This document shows positions 1 through 12,310 of a stretch of DNA of 64,000 bases, one piece after another. The stretch is from positions 1,426,001-1,490,000 of the forward strand of contig AP026542.1 in NCBI GenBank assembly GCA_026075535.2, written 5' to 3'. The first letter of the stretch is position 1; each line of letters begins with the position of its first letter. The notes under the pieces were generated by a model. That model had not been told where the DNA came from and made no database searches. It saw only the letters and a program-made list of their open reading frames with translations. The position numbers were made by a program, and so were the translations under genes. The DNA is from Tricholoma matsutake (Eukaryota > Basidiomycota > Agaricomycetes > Agaricales > Tricholomataceae).

Positions 1-190
1 CAACTCAATACTCAAGCCTGCAACCATCAGTTATGATGACTATGACATCACCTTTGCTATTCCATGCTAGTCACCTCAACCAATGGTCCTCAATGATGAT
101 GATAAATACCTGTACATGGTAGAACATGCACTCAAGGCAAAGTCAGGCCCATCTGCAAAGATTGTGATCATGGCTAAGGTTCAGGAGAAG

Positions 191-949
191 TAGGGTTCAC
201 AGGTCCAGTCCATAGGACCAAAAAAAAGACTGGAACTGGATGGAATTGGACCAGAAAAGACTGGACCAGAGGTGTATTTATGGACCAGTCTTTGCAGTCC
301 AGTTGCTGGTCTTTCATTTTGAAAAATATAGTAAGACCAATGAAAAACAGGTCTTTTGTCCCGAAATGTGTTTGACCTTACTCCCATACATATTTAATTT
401 ATTTTCGGTCCCTGGATCATCAAAAATGGTTAAGAATTGGTTGAGATATGACCAAAAACATTTTTGTATGAGTATTTTGTATTGCTTATTACCTGAGTTA
501 TAATTTTTTTGAATATAACAACAACACACCTGATCATCTGTACCACGTGATTCTATTGACTTAACAGCCCAAATGAGTTGTGACTACAAACTACAAACTA
601 CAAACCACAACTTGAATGCATGTCCTTTCAATTTTGGCCATATCTCAGTTAAATCTTGGCAGAATTCCTTAAAGCTAGACCAATCTATGGGGAATTACAA
701 TATCTATCTGTTAATTTAATATATATAGGGTATTGGTTATAATTGTTGAGATACATATGGGTTATTTCCTATGAGAAAGTTCATGACAAAAGACCAGTCT
801 GAACCAGTTTGGTCCATGGACTGATTAGGACCAGTATTAAATGGTCTGGTCGTGGTCCCTCACTGTCTGGGTCAGTCATAGACTGGATGCAGTTGCCAGT
901 TGCCCCATTTGGAAGTCAAAAACCAGACCAGACTGGACCTTAAACACTA
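191..949. mobile_element. Non-autonomous hAT element, family 1 (759 bp)
   Basis: The 8-bp target duplication AGGAGAAG is at 183-190 and 950-957. The right end read inward is TAGTGTTTAAGGTCCAGTCT; the left end, TAGGGTTCACAGGTCCAGTC, is a diverged form. Subterminal DNA is rich in GGACCAG/CTGGTCC repeats. The right end matches the left end of the 45456-46962 copy. No transposase is present. The 8-bp duplication and TAG...CTA ends are hAT features. Confidence 0.85.
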
Positions 950-1480
950 AGGAGAAGAAGGTTAGACTATCTTGTGTGATGTATGGCACACAACATGACA
1001 TTTTAACAGAAGTCAGATAGGAAGGGCAAGGAGAATGTGATTGTAGTGAAGAGTCTGATGGTGAAGGGGAGAAATGAAATAAAAAACATGGCAAAGGTTC
1101 AAAGGTGAGCATCTGCATAAGTTTTATTATTCATGCATTGAACTGGCACTTTTTCAGATTTGAAATGCAAAGCAGATACTACCTGGCAACAAGGCAATGA
1201 ATGATCAGATAGGCCTCCTGAGAGAGTGGTGGAGATGCCCTATGCCAGGTGGAAAATGCAGAAGAAATACTGCTTTGTTCAGGCACTATGGGGCCTGCAG
1301 AGTAGGAAACCCATCCCACATTTCACACCTTTGAATAGTGTAAATTGATATATTTATGGTATAGTTTTCATGTATTGATAAACCCCAGAATGGAATAAGT
1401 TTCATCAGGAGTTGGAATGAAAATCTACCCCTAAGAGGAGTGAAAAAGGAGGTTTTTTTCTGTATGCAAGGGATGAGTCA
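950..1480. other. Intergenic, no gene recognised
   Basis: AT-rich sequence between the hAT copy and a direct repeat. Short open frames occur on both strands, but none has a recognisable domain. Confidence 0.4.
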
Positions 1481-1786
1481 ATGGGATGAAAACCTCCCAA
1501 ATTTTGTCCCCAGTTCATCCCACACCAAATTCATCCCATGGGATGGTTTTCATCTTTATATGGGCAAACATAACACTCCTCTACATGGGCTGAATTTCAT
1601 CAACTGTAAGGGGAATGAAAGAAGGAATTTCCCCCCCCCCCTCCAATTTAAGGGTGTCAAAGGGATGAATTCCTCACAGAATTTGTTCTAATTCATACTG
1701 TACCAAATCCATCCCATGGGTTGTTTTCATCTTTATATGGGCAAGAATAACAACCTCTACCCAGGTTGAATTTCATCAACTTTCCA
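1481..1786. repeat. Two direct repeats of about 126 bp
   Basis: Copies lie at about 1481-1606 and 1660-1786. Both contain ATGGGATGG or a variant, then TTTTCATCTTTATATGGGCA, and end in GAATTTCATCAACT. A C-tract of 12 sits between them (about 1630-1642). Related TTCATCCCA-rich sequence recurs at 13390-13570. Origin unknown, possibly the inside of an old element. Confidence 0.6.
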
Positions 1787-1946
1787 GGTTCTTTGAGAGT
1801 GGAAGAATTCATCCACTTTATGTAGTAGTTTTATCAACAGGTTTCATGCTGCTAGCAGTGACTTTTCAACTGTTATGGGTAGTGGTCCCTCCCATTGGAA
1901 ATCATTTGTTATTGGCTGAAATTCAGGCCATACATACAGAGCATGA

Positions 1947-2228
1947 TCACATTTCAAGCATCATCCATATCTGAGCTACCCCTATCCTCTTCGAGTCCCT
2001 TGCCCTTGTCACCTTCATCCTCCGTGTCTTCCTCCACATCCTCCACATCCCCGGATCCTCCGCATCCTCCTCCACATCGTCTGTATCCTCTGCATTTTCC
2101 CCATCCTTCTCATCCTCATCCTTATTACTCACTACATCATCCAAGTTTGTCATTACAGCAAAATATCCACATTTATGGGCATAGGCATGCTTGTTCTTCA
2201 GACTGGACTTAATAAATTCTTCAACCAC
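1947..2228 (-). CDS. Acidic open frame, hypothetical
   Basis: A 93-residue frame rich in Asp and Glu (SNKDEDEKDGENAEDTDD region). The opposite strand reads as Ser/Pro repeats, as expected of low-complexity DNA. Acidic stretches are common in accessory proteins of fungal DNA transposons, so it may be a fragment of one. There is no domain and no clear partner exon. Coding status is doubtful. Confidence 0.2.
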   Translation of the reverse strand: MVEEFIKSSLKNKHAYAHKCGYFAVMTNLDDVVSNKDEDEKDGENAEDTDDVEEDAEDPGMWRMWRKTRRMKVTRARDSKRIGVAQIWMMLEM

Positions 2229-3039
2229 CCAACCGTGCAGGAAACACTTGAAGTAGTGGTGGCACTCTCGAGCCTAGGAGATCCATCTAAGAATGAGGTA
2301 AGAAAGCAGATAAGAACATACCATTGCAATGATTTTGGCAATGACCAGCTTTGGTTGGCAGTGCCACATAACAGAACAGTCAAGCCTGGCTGTGGCAGTT
2401 AAGTCCCAGACACAATGCTACTAATCCTCAGAAAGGCTATGCACACAAGGGATCAACTTATGCAAAGGGCAGTGTACAAGTCAGTATCATCCTCAAGGCG
2501 CATCACAGTTTGTAAGTTGAATCCATTACTGGCAATGCCGCTTCCTCTGGGTGGCCATGGTATCATCATCACGGTGTTTTCTTTAGCAGCTGCAGCCTTG
2601 CACAAGGCATTGTTCTCAGCTGATGATGGTGTCAGGAATGTATGAAGGAGAAAAATGGTGACTGCACCCCTTTAGTTTCTTCAACTGAGCCTCAAAGGTT
2701 TTTGCTGCTGTTCCTAGTCAAGTGCAGCACAGTAAGCGATAATGTCTCAATGCAAAATAGTGAAACACTAACTTCCCACTTTCTTTGTGAGAGAGGTTGA
2801 CGCTGACTTTGCCTTACCACCTTGCTTGGATTTCTTAGACACTGAAGTTTTTGCCATGAGGATTGGTAGGTAACAACACACTCTTAAGGACTCAACAAAG
2901 GATAAGATCCATGTATAGTCTGTGCGCTGCAGAGGCAAACCACAAGATAAGTCTTCTGGCACAAGGGTCAGAAAAACTAGAAGTTGAGGACCAATTTTCA
3001 TGCAGAGGACAACTTGAATGTTCCTGGAAATAATGACAG
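2229..3039. other. Intergenic, no gene recognised
   Basis: Only short frames without recognisable domains, and no terminal repeats that I could pair. Confidence 0.4.
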
Positions 3040-3375
3040 GATGCGATCAATGCATTCAGGGGGACACATTTCATGTAGACTGGACTTAACATACACGGCG
3101 GCTCATTGCTCAAGGCTGGAGCTTGTGTGTTGGGAGCAGGAGGTGTTGCAAAGACATGGATGCAATTAACACATTCAGGGTGATGAATTTCTATAGACTA
3201 GACTTAACGTACAGGTGGAAATTGTGCTCATTGCTTGGGGCCAGAGCTTGGGTGTTGGGTAAGGGAGTGGGCACAAAGCCAGGGATGCAATTAACATGTT
3301 CAGGGGATGCATTTTGCTAGACTGGATTTGGGCTCAAAGTATGTGGTGACTCTCATTGCTCTAGGCTGGACCTTG
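3040..3375. repeat. Imperfect tandem repeat, about 3 copies of 116-128 bp
   Basis: The motif GCAATTAACACATTCAGG and variants starts near 3044, 3160 and 3288. Each copy continues with TAGACTGGACTTAAC-like sequence, then CTCATTGCT and GGCTGGA. It abuts the truncated left end of gypsy copy A. Confidence 0.65.
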
Positions 3376-3426
3376 GGTGAACAATGTTAGTTGATGGTAT
3401 CAGGAACTAATAGATGCAAATAATGT

Positions 3427-5600
3427 ATGATATAGACCATAAAGTTCAACTTTCGGTTGCAAGAACTGGGATTTGTGGTTGTTAAGTGTGATCAAGCCAA
3501 ATTGACTGTAGTATCATTTTCGAGGATTATCACGGTCACATTGCACTAGGAAATAGCTGGCCACAATGCTTGATGTGTTGACTGCGAGGATGACTGGGGC
3601 ATTCAAGCTATAGTTGATTGCTTGAATCACTGGCGAGTTTAGCAGTGCTTGCTTGAGATCTTCTTGCGCTGATACCTGAGATGGGCCAAATTTGAAGGGT
3701 ACATCTTTTTGAGTAAGGTTGATTAGTGCGGCTGCTCAATGTGTGAAACTCTGAATAAAAATTTGACAAACTCCAATCGTTCCTAAGAACACCTTAACTT
3801 CCATGAGCATACAACATGGACCCCACTTCTGAATCTTATTGATACATGTCAGATCAGCCATTCAACCTTGAATATTGCATCAATGACCTAAAACGATTAT
3901 TTCAGGGACACAAGCAAATAACTTTGGACCTGAGAATGTTCTGCCACAATACTTCATGTGCTGGACAATGTGGTTCAGGTTCTTGAAATGCTCCCAGACA
4001 AATTGTTGAATGCCTGGGTTGTTAGTGATCATTCATAAGACCCACTGATCATTTGATATTCCAATTTTGGACCCTTCACTGGTGTGTCATCGATATAAGG
4101 GATCGTGATATGAGGGACTTTGGGTTGTAGGATGAATGTGACATTGTGTAAGATCAGAACCAAGTTTGTCCAACCCATCGCTAGGATGACAATTCAAAGT
4201 GCACCAAATGGGGTCTGGAAAGTCGTTAGATCTTGAGAAGATTCAGCTATGAGCCTTTTGTCGAATGTGACATATAAATCCAACATCCCACCACAAGTGC
4301 ATCCCCCAAACTGTTTGGCTAAATGCTTGGGGATCGGGATGATGCCTGAGTGCTGAATCATAACTTGGTTTAGCGGCTCGAGACTGTGGACTATTCGAGG
4401 CGATTTTGCATCTTTCTTCACAATGCAAAACCATCACGATCAATACGATGAGTTTGATGACTTGTAGACTCCTGCTTCGATCTTCTTTTTCAGCATTTCA
4501 CAGATCTGTTCATACAGACCAGGAGGTATGGGGATATTATGCTCAACCCAAGGAGTGTGAGGGACAACTGGGAACTCAATAGGGGGGAAGAAATCGGGTC
4601 AAAAACTTCCTTGTTCATTTTTGGTCCATGCGAACCCCACTTGCTGGTTTTGAATAAAGTCATGCATGAGGTCTTGTTCTTGAGGCCATAGAAAATTGCC
4701 TGGATGATTTCGATCGATGATGCTTTTGCATTTGAGGTTATATCGAGGAGTTGGTTTGAATATTGGAGGATGGGGATTTAGTGGAGGCATGTCTTTGAGG
4801 GGATCACCCTCGATGTGTCAAATAATTTGAAATTGATCAGGTAGTTCAGCCACAATTGGACAGACCTTCTGTGCAACTGGTTTATACTTCTTCTTTGTTG
4901 ATAAATAACTAGACTGGTGATTGTCGGAAACAACTGAGGAAGGGGAAACATATGATGAAGAAGTTCGCATAGGTATGAACACCATCGAGGTGTTTCGAGG
5001 AATGTGGAACTCATTGCATGCAGATAAATATAAGTCAGAAAGCGTTGCAGATAATTCTTCAGAGGAGTCAATTTCGGGGATATTTGCAGTGCATTTGATA
5101 AATATAGAGGAGTCAGAGGAGTCGAACAAAATAATGATTCCAAAATTTCATTCTCTAATGCTGAAAATCCTCTCGAACTACCTTTCGACGACGATGCAAT
5201 CTAGGGATCGAAGGAATGGTAGTGGTCCAAGTTGAGTTCAGATCGCAGATCATAATTGTTTGGGCTTCATTCTGATAGTTTCTGATGATGCTTTCCATTA
5301 AGACATCGAATGGTCATCCGAGTGGAATATCGTAAGCTGGGTCCCAAATAACATGTATCTGCATGTATAGGGTATTCTGCCAAGATCACAGGGCATGTTG
5401 CATGCTAAACTGAGTGTTTCATCCACAGTGCTGTTGGCAGACTGCAGCAGAAGCCGAATTGAGGAGTCGTATGCTAGACCAGGTTCATGGCAGACATCTT
5501 CGGCCATCAATATGATTGAGGGTTATTTTACCTGGTTGTTACCCTGAACATCCATAATAACTGATCTAATTGAGGAAGTTTCTTAGCAATGACAAATGGC
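3427..5600 (-). pseudogene. gypsy A protease-RT-RNase H remnant
   Basis: Read from high to low coordinates. The protease region (about 5280-5560) keeps MMAEDVCHEPGLAYDSS but is frame-broken. A linker follows (4818-5129: KKYKPVAQKVCPIVAELPDQ). The reverse transcriptase palm (4194-4443) shows a KDAKSPRIVHSLEPLNQ block, then GMLDLYVTFD and DLTTFQTPFGAL. RNase H traces follow down to 3430. These motifs are standard for Ty3/gypsy RT, where the GMLDLYV block precedes the YIDD active site. Several frameshifts and stops make it non-functional. Element B is the better-preserved relative. Confidence 0.8.
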
Positions 5601-5617
5601 TGAGGGATTTCACCAGG

Positions 5618-7700
5618 TCAAAGACTGCTAATATAGGTCTCGTATGGGTTGGGCACGATAATTGTGTCAGGACTAAACATGTTCGTGCCATTGTTGCCGG
5701 TTTGTGGTACCCATTTCGGTGTGACCTGTTCTCTCCATTTCGTTCGAACTTCGGGTGAAAGCGAGAGTAGTTCTTCTGATGTAAGCATGATGATTGGCAT
5801 CTTCATCGAGTGTGAAAAGATATTGTGAGTGATTTTCTCGTTCTGTACCAGTGCCTGTGTTGCATACAATGGTCCATCTTTCTCCTTACCCTTTGATGCA
5901 CCAGCGAAGTTCCTTTTGTGTGGTGGCAAATAGGCATTCTCCCTGACTAATGCATAAGGGTGTACCAAGGTTTGCATTGGGGGTATGGTGGTCGATGGCG
6001 AGGTAGTTGAAGCAGGAGAAGTTGAAGTTGATGCTGATGTTGGAGCCATAGTTGAAGTCAAAGGGTTGACCATTGTTGATGAAGATGTCAATGGTGCTGG
6101 TTCTGGGGCAGTAGATGTCAAAGATGCAGGAATGGGGATTGTCATGGCTGGAACTGAACTTCGAACCTCATTGCTTGGACATGAGAATGGTCTACCACTT
6201 CAAAGCGTGAATATCTCTTGCTTGAGAGCTGCTATCCTTTCTTCGGAGTCAGATGTCAGCGTCGAGTTATGATAGACTCCTTTTGTTTCTGATGCCGATG
6301 TAGAAACTATGTCGGACTCCATTATCGAAGTGATCGCAGCCAAGGTCGAATTAGTCGAAGTCGAAAGTGCTGATGGTGCAATGCTGAATAAAAGTGTGGC
6401 TGCTGGTGTTGCATCTGGGTTCCATTTCCACCATTCATTGATGTGTTCCTTGATAAACCTGCCAGGAATACTTTGAGGGGTGAATTGTCTGTTTGGAAGT
6501 ATGATCTTTCCTTCCACATTTTGCTTACACTTCCCTTCATTCAAGTAGGACTGACAAACCAAACAGTCAGGGATAAATGTCCCGATAAACTGCAAAATAT
6601 GCAAAGAAGCACATTGATGTGTGCCTGTCTGTCTGCCAAATTAGCACAAGGAGCTGTAGTCAATTTAGTACCTGCAATGTGTGTAGCGATGGTGCTAGCA
6701 AATCGTTTGAACATTGCGTTTAGATCTTCAGCTTTGATCATAATAGTTCTGGGTGATGAGGTTACCGTATTTCTGATGTTCAATGTCGAGTGCAATGAGG
6801 AAGTCAATTGGTGGACTACTGAGTTTGATGCATTAGAGCCTGCTAGTACAAATTTTGCCGCATTGTGAATGTCATTGAGCAGATATGGATTGTTGGGATA
6901 ATGATTGGGAAATTTGAGTTTGAGTCGTCGCACAATTCGAGTCCATAAGCCAGGTTGGAATCCTCAAACATAAGCTCTGCTTTGCTCGGCTTCCGAGATC
7001 CTATTCTTTGCTCATAAAAAGTGAGTAATGTTGTAGAATGCCCGATAATACACTCCTAGATCATTCATGTCAAATATCCCAACACGTAGTTGTTCTCCCA
7101 CTAATTTGTCCGTGTCCAATATGCTCCACTTGTGTTCGTCTTCCAAGCCGGGATAGAGTTTATGTACTGCTGTTTGAAACTTGTTGAATGAAGTGCCAGG
7201 CTGATATTCTGGAAGTGATTCCTGGAGTTCGGAAGAATTGATGTCGAGGTAGCGACAAGCGTGTTTCTTCATCAGGTTAGATTCAGTGATGCTGCAGGTT
7301 GGAAACAATAATTCAAGCTCCTCAAAGTATTGTCAGAGCTCTTGAGGTTGAGTAGGGTCAAACTTCGGAGCAGTCAAATGACCACAAGCTGGCATAGTGG
7401 TTTGTGTAGTCATGAATGCGATGACTCTAGGGGTAGGGGTTAAGACTTGGGTGAAGGATGGTAGAGGTGTCAAAGTTGTTGGAAGGATGAATGAAGAGGT
7501 AGATGATGAGGATGAAGAAGTAGAGGATGATGTTGAAGGTGATGATATAGGTGAAGGGAATAATCTACGATGAGTAGATTCTGCTTCAGTTACTGGAATT
7601 AGGATATCTCCCAATTGTTTGAGAGATTCAAAGGCATGGTGAGTATCGATACAGAGGTTTCTCACTTGTGTTGGCCTAAGCCAAGGAAGTCAAGATTGGT
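5618..7700 (-). pseudogene. gypsy A gag remnant
   Basis: Pieces in order on the minus strand: N-terminal part (7333-7665, with a Ser/Thr-rich stretch), capsid-like helical part (7012-7308), a piece with one zinc knuckle start (CIFCSLSGH, about 6580-6610), then a Ser/Thr/Pro-rich tail (5618-6145) that ends near the protease. The knuckle runs out of frame: the shift at about 6560 moves the remaining residues to another frame. The same order, with better continuity, is found in element B at 61510-63470. Confidence 0.75.
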
Positions 7701-7745
7701 TCAACGATGAAATGATTCAGACACCCTCACAGTGGGCTCCAAAAA

Positions 7746-8244
7746 TGATGATACTCAACCTGGGAAAACCACCAAAACTGCCAATGAGGCAACCAATGAT
7801 ATTTGCACAAGTCAGAGGAAGGGTGCGAGACGTTCTGAATGTTTGTGGTCTGACCAATGGGAAGACAACTAGTTGGTACTAGTCATAAAGGTAGTTCTAT
7901 AAGAGAGGAAGGTGTTTGGCATGGTCCGATGGAGTATCGATCGATATCGAAGAGAATCAATGAGATTGATGGCAAACAATGTTTATTGTCGAGGGTTGAT
8001 ATGTGAATTCTAGGGACTTTCTTGGTGAATCGATAGTATACGAAGGGTATAGCCAAAGGCTAGGAAGTGTCAGAGTGGTTACTAGGGCTAGTGATAAGAG
8101 GATCGAAAGTCAATTGAGGACGATGATAGTAGACATGATCGAGAGTGGTCGCACTGCTTCTGGGACATTGTAGGAGTTAGCCAATGTGATTAGAATGTGG
8201 TTGTAATGGTGAATCGGCCTTTGAGCTGAGGAGACAACCTATCA
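7746..8244 (-). repeat. gypsy A 5' LTR (internally deleted)
   Basis: Starts TGATGATACTCAACC and ends CCTATCA on the + strand, so it is TG...CA on the element strand. It is 499 bp against 1195 bp for the element B LTR. About 700 bp from the middle, including the TATA-like AT-rich part, is absent. Just inside lies the same GGGCTCCA-containing primer site as in B. Confidence 0.8.
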
Positions 8245-8734
8245 GCATCTTTCAGTTGTCCACAATCCTGATCATCAATGAAGTCATCTAGAATGTAAAC
8301 AGATTAATGGTGCTCGTAGGGAGTACTGGAGTCAACTTACCAGGAGGTCCATCTCCAGACCCATCACTGTCCTCCTCATCACCCACTTGAGCCTCAGTGT
8401 CAAGGAAATGGCAGACTGCATCTGGGACATTGTTTGTCATGGCTTCAGCAATGTTTCTAAGTTTCCTGTGAGTGATTATCAGCATTTTGTATTGATTTTT
8501 ATTGGATTCTTAGGCTTATTTTTTGTATTATCATTTATTTGGCATGTACTATGTATCTACTTTACTGACTAGCAAAATGAATCAAAAGGAACTTACTCAA
8601 GGGGGGCAATGAGGAGGACAGTGGGAGCACCAAGAAAAGTTGAAGGTGGTGGTTGGGATGAAAGTGAGAAAATGTGCAAAAGACAGCAAACAAATGTTGA
8701 TATTGTTTGGAATGTTCAATCCTCGGCTATCCAG
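8245..8734. other. Intergenic with one weak open frame
   Basis: A 65-residue minus frame at 8288-8485 contains an acidic stretch (DTEAQVGDEEDSDGSGDG) but no domain. It may be a fragment of an element accessory gene. Nothing else is recognised. Confidence 0.3.
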
Positions 8735-9835
8735 TTATGTTAGGGTAAGGACATAACCGGATCAATGATTTTTGAGGTGTTGCAATATTTTTCAAGGTTT
8801 TTTCAAAGAAGTTTCGAGGAATTTTGAGTGCGCAAATATGTTCAGACACAAGATCGGGGAACTAGATGAGTAGTAGAAGCAAAGGGCGAATTGAGGGAAA
8901 TGAGATCAAAAATAGCATAATGCGAGGAATTTCGAGGAAGTTTAGCATAAAACACCAAACTTCAGACTGAATAAGACTAAACTGAACTCTCAAATCACTG
9001 TGATCTAGGAGGAAGACGACGACTTTCTTGTTTTTCTTTGTATCTAGTACATCTTTTTATATAAAATAAAGAAACTACCTAAAAAAGCTAGAGAACATGA
9101 GGCAAACATGTGGAAAACTCAAGACAAAAGACAATAGAAGTATATCAGAACAATAAAGTGAGACTAGAAAGGGTGAATATAACACATGATGAAGAAATAA
9201 TAAGAAAGAATAGCTAAAAGTGGACTGTCCTTGTTATAAATTGCATAAAACATCGGAAACTGCTTCGAGCGGATTGTATGTGTGCACATGCAGTCGAAAT
9301 GTGTTCGATATACTCGAGATAGTGTCCCATGTGTCCAGCATGCATCCAAAGATTGTTCGAATAGGAAATACTGTGTCCGAAGATGTTTTTCGAGGTTCAA
9401 GGTTTTTCGAAGATTTTCGAAGTTTCTTTGGACTTCATTCGTGGCCCGAAATTGGTGCAATATTGTTTGACAATGGTAGGGAATATGTCTGGCATGTGTG
9501 CGATGACCATTCGGATAGTGATATAGTGTCTGATGTCAATTTTCGATGTTCGATGATTTTTGAAGTCAGTCGAGGAAATATCAGACTTGTTCGAAGGCTG
9601 ATATTGCTGCGATATTGCTCGAAATGTCTTCGGAACTCATCGACAATGTTCCAAGTGTATATTATGAGCTGTCCGAAGGTCGGGGGAATTGTATTATGAC
9701 GGCCAAAGGCATATGAAGAATTTCGAAGCAATTTTCGTGATTTTGAAGAGGTTTGTAGAGGTTTGTAGAACTTTGGAGGGGTTCGTAGAGCTTTGTAGAG
9801 GTCTGTAGAGACTCATAGAGCTTCGACAACAATCA
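8735..9835 (-). repeat. LTR-like remnant related to element B LTRs
   Basis: Matches the middle of the element B LTR (about 54890-55130): GAAACTNCCTAAAA, GAACATGAGGCAAA and GGGGACTGTCCTT-type blocks. It also matches, in inverse orientation, 53400-54318 (the GTTTTATGC[CT][AG]AACTTC block and GCCTTTGGCC). A TATATAAAATAAAG box at about 9058 could be its promoter. No internal region is attached, so it is a solo or truncated LTR. The ends are not sharply defined. Confidence 0.55.
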
Positions 9836-9859
9836 TAGATGTGTTTTCCGAGCTTGAAC

Positions 9860-12310
9860 AACAAGGTGGACCTATCACCATGCCTATGCCCTCAAACTTG
9901 AGGAATGCCTCACTGACAAAGCATTCAACAAACTTCGCTTCATTTTCCCTCAGTCTCCAATAGACTCCCTGAAGAATACAGAGAAATGTGTTCAGTTTCT
10001 CTCCAGTTTCCTATCACTGTTGCCCCTCCTCATGCATCTGCTATACTGGCCCATACGAAACCCTCAAGAAATGCCCAAAATGCAACACTGACCACTATAA
10101 AGCTGATGGGACAACACCACAGGCAATCTTCAAGTATCTTTCCATTATTCCCTGTCTCCGCACAATGCTTGCAAGTACTTCCTATGCAATGAAAATGCAG
10201 TACCGGTCCAAACACGAAGCTGACCCAACAAAATTAACTGATATTTTTGACGGCACTCATTATCATTCACTCCAAGAGACCCTCATCACGATTGACACTG
10301 AAGAGCTCCCAACATGGTTCTTTTCCGATCCTCGGGACATCGCACTTGGGTTATCTGCAGATGGCTTTGGCCCCTTCAAGCGCCGTACCAAGACTGCATG
10401 GCCAATTCTTCTATTCAATTATAACCTCCCTCTCAAAGAGCAGTTTCTCAAGTGGAACATTATCTCAATCGGAGTGGTTCCCAGACCAAAGAAACCCTGG
10501 GATTTCAATTCATTTTTATGGCCCCTAGTCCAGGAACTTCTGCAGCTCGAGATTGGTGTTTCTGCTTTTGATGTGATCACAAAGGTTGTCTTCCTCTTAC
10601 ATGCATATCTTATTGTTGTCTTCGGTGACATACCACTGTCTCAATGATTATGCCCAAGAAGGGCCACAATGCAATCTCTCCATGCCGCATGTGTACAATC
10701 AAAGGAGTCTGCATTCCATCCTCACAAGTGATGATGCACTATGTTTCTTTGTGCCATGATGGCTTCCCAGGCTCACAGGAGCAATACGACCCATGTGCGC
10801 TTCCACTACAAAATCACATGTCATTCATGGAGCAAGCAAAGGAAGTCCAGTACATGTCAACCAATGTGGATTATGAAGGCCTTGCAACCAAGTATGGCAT
10901 CGAAGGTTTACTGCTGCTCAGCACCTTAAGCTCCCTCTCTTTTCCTGTATCCTTCCCTTACGATTTCATGCATCTGATATGGGCTAATCTCATTCCCAAC
11001 TTGATTTGCTTCGGGACTGGAGAGTTTATAAATATTTCCCATGACAACAAAGGCTATGTGTTGGGACTGACGGTATGGGAGGCTATTGGAGAGGCCACCA
11101 CGAAGGCAGGAAAAACTATCCCTGTGGCATTTGGTGCTAGGGTTCCGAATATAGCATCAGAGAAGGCGCAGATGATCGCTGAAACTCATTCAATCTGGAC
11201 ATTATACATCACCCCTACTCTCCTCAAAGGCCAATTTGTGCATCCATGGTACTACAAGCACTTCATGGAATTAGTTCGACTGCTAACACTCTTCCTCAAA
11301 TTTGAAATCACCCAAGATCAAGTTAATGACCTTGAGAGCTGGGTACAGAAGTATGAATGGTATGTGTTTCTTGTTGCCAGCAGGATGCTGTCTGATAGAT
11401 GAACAATCTATACTACCAAAATGATCTGCTGCGCATAGCCTGTTGTCCCATCACCATCCATGCGCTGGTTCACATTGTGCCAAGCATCAGGGCTATGGGT
11501 CCAGTCTGGGCTTATTGGGCATTTCTGATGGAGCGCCATTGTGGTGACATCCTCCATAACATCAGGAGCTGATGATTTCCCTATGCGAACATCAACAAGT
11601 ATGTTACCTCTCATGCACAGTTGATGCACATAACCCTCCTCTATGGCTTGCACAAACAACTTATTCTCTTACCTCCTGTCCATCATGATACAGATGTCAA
11701 GTTGCCTTCATGTAAGTCTCTAGTCATGTTGATGAACCCGCTCCCTTATCATAGTGAGCTAGACCCATTATATGTTCTTACTCCCCCCAAGGGACCTGTG
11801 GAAACCCTCCCTGCTCCTCTGAGGATGAAGCTCATTGCCACCCTAGCCACTCGCTTTAACAAGTCTGCGTCAATAATTCGGGAGCTTATACCCTGGAATA
11901 CTCAATTTGCCTAATATGGCTGTGTGCACCAGCTGGAGGGTGGTGATGTTATGCATGCTTGTGACTTTGTTCCACTCAGATATGACAGTTGAGATATGTC
12001 ATTTGTCCGGGTAAGCCTCCCATGGCACTATTTCGTGCATATTAACTTACTCGTCCTCCAGTATCAACTCGCCATTGACAAATTTGCTCATCTACCATGT
12101 CGAACACCAGAGTTTGATTTCTTTGGGCAAATCCTCTGCTTTGTCATTGTCGATATCCCTCACTCCCCTATAACATCGAGGCCAATTCTTTCATCTATGC
12201 ATTCATCAATCAGGTCAAAACTTTGGAGCCAGCCACTAATCGATGTGGGATCAACTACTATGAAGACTTGGGGCCTATGGAATTTGTTGATCTCAATCAG
12301 ATAAAATGTG
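9860..12310 (+). pseudogene. Tnp2-family (CACTA/EnSpm) transposase, broken
   Basis: Frames on the + strand read through a typical basidiomycete Tnp2 transposase. The N-terminal part (9860-9985) is ALKLEECLTDKAFNKLRF-like. A frameshift at about 9988 leads into 9988-10647, with the CxYTGPYETLKKCPKC zinc-like motif, RDIALGLSADGFGPFKRR and GDIPLS. The next part (10644-11402) carries GHNAISPCRMCTIKGV, then DFMHLIWANLIPNL and GARVPNIAS. After a further stop come CPITIHALVHI and FLMERHCGD (11420-11560), a frame at 11621-11914, and a C-terminal piece (about 12055-12170) with DFFGQIL. These blocks are family hallmarks from known proteins. At least four stops or shifts separate the pieces. I found no convincing CACTA termini. 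Confidence 0.85.

Larger units (their letters stand above)
3427..8244 (-). mobile_element. Ty3/gypsy element copy A, 3'-truncated
   Basis: Collinear with gypsy element B (59190-63940 and its LTR). On the minus strand it runs 5' LTR (7746-8244), gag, protease, reverse transcriptase, part of RNase H. Homology to B stops abruptly at about 3427 (the GATATAGACCATAAAG motif), so integrase, the antisense gene and the 3' LTR are missing. Many CG sites of B are TG or CA here. The copy is dead. Confidence 0.85.

Noticed and set aside
191..949. Ends reading CACTA in the hAT copies as a sign of the CACTA superfamily
   Set aside because: The target duplications are 8 bp, not 2-3 bp, and full ends read TAGTG...CACTA, which fits hAT.
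1895..2212. A Ser/Pro-rich + frame of 105 residues
   Set aside because: It is the opposite strand of an acidic low-complexity stretch, and neither strand shows a domain.
5985..6272. Val/Asp/Glu-rich + strand frames over the gag tails of A and B (also 61751-62071)
   Set aside because: They are the antisense of Ser/Thr/Pro-rich gag sequence, and the minus frames have the family homology.
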